This document shows positions 6,341 to 7,199 of a DNA stretch of 7,199 bases, piece by piece (the stretch's first letter is position 1; each line of letters opens with the position of its first letter). The notes beneath the pieces are model-generated. The model did not search any database and was not told where the DNA came from. It worked only from the letters and a program-made list of their open reading frames with translations. The DNA lies in assembly GCA_002419135.1 (NCBI GenBank), contig DIFM01000035.1, positions 1 through 7,199 of the forward strand, written 5' to 3'. This stretch comes from Dehalococcoidia bacterium UBA5748 (GTDB lineage Bacteria > Chloroflexota > Dehalococcoidia > Dehalococcoidales > UBA5627). Made by a program: the position numbers and the translations under genes.

Positions 6341-6541
6341 TTACTTGGATTTCTTTTTAGATTTTTCCATTTCGACTGCTTCTCTGCCGTTATAGTTCCC
6401 GCACACGGTACAGACATGATGTTGAAGTTTAGGGCTACCGCATTGCGGGCAGTTCATAAGGGCTTTTGGCGTTAAAGCGAGATGACTGCGTCTCTCTCCC
6501 TGTCTTGCTTTAGCCGTTTTACGTTTAGGTAATGGTGTCAT
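6341..6541 (-). CDS. rpmF: 50S ribosomal protein L32, zinc-binding form
   Basis: Structural protein of the large ribosomal subunit. The 66-residue sequence opens with the expected basic TPLPKRKTAKARQGERRSH (2-20) and carries two zinc-ligand pairs, CPQC (31-34) and CTVC (44-47), followed by GNYNGREAV. This is the zinc-containing (C+) form, for which some bacteria keep a cysteine-free copy for zinc starvation. The tail is lysine-rich (KSKKKSK). Start is ATG (6539-6541) with GGAG 6 bases upstream. It lies 67 bp after the DUF177 gene on the same strand, the conserved yceD-rpmF pairing, and is probably transcribed from the promoter at 7062-7091. plsX, the usual next gene, is absent. Confidence 0.97.
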   Translation of the reverse strand: MTPLPKRKTAKARQGERRSHLALTPKALMNCPQCGSPKLQHHVCTVCGNYNGREAVEMEKSKKKSK

Positions 6542-6608
6542 ACTTTACTCCGTTTCTATTCCTTTTATGTAACTATCTATATTACCACAATGATATAAAA
6601 TATTAAAA

Positions 6609-7025
6609 TCAAACTCCACCGCAATCATCGGAACAAAGGGGTTTCATGGGGATAGCGAGCAGGGTATATTGTCTGATGGCTTCGGTAAGGTCAAGTATCT
6701 GGTGCTCATCTATGGTAAAGCTATCCGATTCTTCCGGAGAGGAAGCTTCAAATTCGTTTACCATATCCATAAGAGGAAAGAATTCCTCTTCTATGGTCAC
6801 CTCAAGCGGGCAAATGAAATCTTCCAGGCACCTGGCGCAGGTCGTTTTTACCGATACACTGAATTGCCCGTTTACCAATACACTGCGATTGGTGCGGGTT
6901 AATTTGACAGTGCCTTTAACCGGAATAGTCAAATTATCTTCAATATCATCGAGCATTTCATCGATTTCGTAATCGCGCGAAGAACCTATCGGTTCTTTAA
7001 GCAAACGGGAAACATTTATCTGCAC
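6609..7025 (-). CDS. yceD: DUF177/YceD family protein, short at the C-terminus
   Basis: Member of the YceD (DUF177) family, linked in bacteria and plastids to accumulation of 23S rRNA and large-subunit assembly. The N-terminus MQINVSRLLKEPIGSSRDYE (1-20), the mid-protein CARCLEDF (63-70) and the acidic middle (EEEFFPL, then EASSPEESD) are typical, as is the IPMKPLC segment before the end. The start is GTG (7023-7025), supported by AAGGA about 7 bases upstream and by the fit of the N-terminus to the family. Length is 138 residues; members are usually about 160-180. The family commonly ends with a cluster such as C-x3-C-x-G-x-C-P-x-C-G; here only Cys131 and Cys135 remain before GGV and the stop, so a second CxxC is missing. 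rpmF follows after 67 bp, the conserved partner order. The gene has its own promoter upstream. Confidence 0.9.
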   Translation of the reverse strand: MQINVSRLLKEPIGSSRDYEIDEMLDDIEDNLTIPVKGTVKLTRTNRSVLVNGQFSVSVKTTCARCLEDFICPLEVTIEEEFFPLMDMVNEFEASSPEESDSFTIDEHQILDLTEAIRQYTLLAIPMKPLCSDDCGGV

Positions 7026-7061
7026 TTCTAATCCTTATGATGAATTTGTTTCGATACAATA

Positions 7062-7091
7062 ATTATACTTATGGCAATGCTCTTTTAGCAA
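7062..7091 (-). promoter_or_regulatory. Promoter of yceD-rpmF
   Basis: On the minus strand a perfect TATAAT (7062-7067) is preceded by 18 bp and TTGCTA (7086-7091), which matches four of six -35 bases. The predicted start near 7055 leaves a leader of about 30 bases before the GTG. A second, weaker minus-strand candidate, TTGAAA (7170-7175) with 17 bp to TATACA (7147-7152), lies within the repeat structure at the window edge. Confidence 0.6.
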
Positions 7092-7120
7092 ACTTTACAC
7101 ATTTAATATTTTATAATTAA

Positions 7121-7199
7121 GGAACCTCTGAAAAAGCCAGTAGCGCTGTATAATTGAAAAAATGTGTTCTTTCAATTCAATTTATTAACGGCTTTTTTA
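7121..7199. repeat. Nested inverted repeats at the window edge; possible mobile-element end
   Basis: AAAAAGCC (7131-7138) and GGCTTTTT (7190-7197) enclose a second inverted repeat, AATTGAAA (7152-7159) with TTTCAATT (7170-7177), plus the small palindrome AGCGCT (7142-7147). The outer pair, ending in a T-run on each strand, could act as a bidirectional terminator separating the yceD operon from whatever lies to the right. GGAACCTCTGAAAAAGC (7121-7137) also resembles the terminal repeats of some DDE-type insertion sequences, from memory. The window stops before a transposase or second end could be seen, so the mobile-element reading is only a possibility. Confidence 0.35.

Noticed and set aside
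6542..6608. Separate promoter for rpmF in the AT-rich gap after yceD
   Set aside because: Several TAATAT-like words occur, but none has a matching -35 at 16-18 bp. The gap is short and the pair is normally co-transcribed.
6646..6972. Plus-strand open frame of 108 codons opposite yceD
   Set aside because: Serine-rich composition is the expected reverse image of the acidic DUF177 gene; no independent support.

Overview
This window is an ordinary chromosomal housekeeping segment of a moderate-GC bacterium. It holds seven well-supported protein genes, one probable gene remnant and several readable promoters. The protein flavour suggests Chloroflexota, probably a Dehalococcoidia-like lineage: see the N-terminus of the DUF177 protein (MQINVSRLLKEPIGSSR), the L32 sequence, and the mix of TTG, GTG and ATG starts with good Shine-Dalgarno sites. 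That placement rests on recognition of sequence style, not on a search.

Layout, left to right. Positions 1-120 are non-coding and packed with inverted repeats, so they look like an interspersed repeat. Positions 121-1539 (minus strand) hold proB (glutamate 5-kinase with a PUA domain), followed 21 bp later by a small unrecognised 89-residue protein. Positions 1540-1677 are a compact divergent promoter region in which the proB and mfd promoters share bases of their -35 elements. The mfd transcript is predicted to begin almost directly with a hairpin. Positions 1678-5121 (plus strand) hold full-length mfd, the transcription-repair coupling factor. A 55-bp convergent gap follows. Reading leftwards on the minus strand from 7025 come a DUF177/YceD protein, rpmF (L32), a probable broken small frame, nusB and acpP. 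A promoter just upstream of nusB suggests that nusB-acpP can be transcribed apart from yceD-rpmF. The right edge (7121-7199) holds nested inverted repeats that may be the end of a mobile element.

How the genes fit together. yceD-rpmF and nusB serve ribosome and rRNA production. acpP serves lipid synthesis and mfd serves DNA repair coupled to transcription. The yceD-rpmF pair usually precedes plsX and the fab genes in bacteria; here those are absent and only acpP remains nearby, behind nusB.

I see no convincing new multi-gene system, defence island, CRISPR array or RNA gene. The items most worth a second look are: the basic 40-residue tail on the acyl carrier protein; the interlocked divergent promoters with a 5' hairpin on the mfd message; a strong plus-strand terminator with no plus-strand gene to end; a DUF177 protein lacking the usual C-terminal zinc-knuckle half; and a remnant that resembles part of a YgiT/MqsA-type zinc finger.
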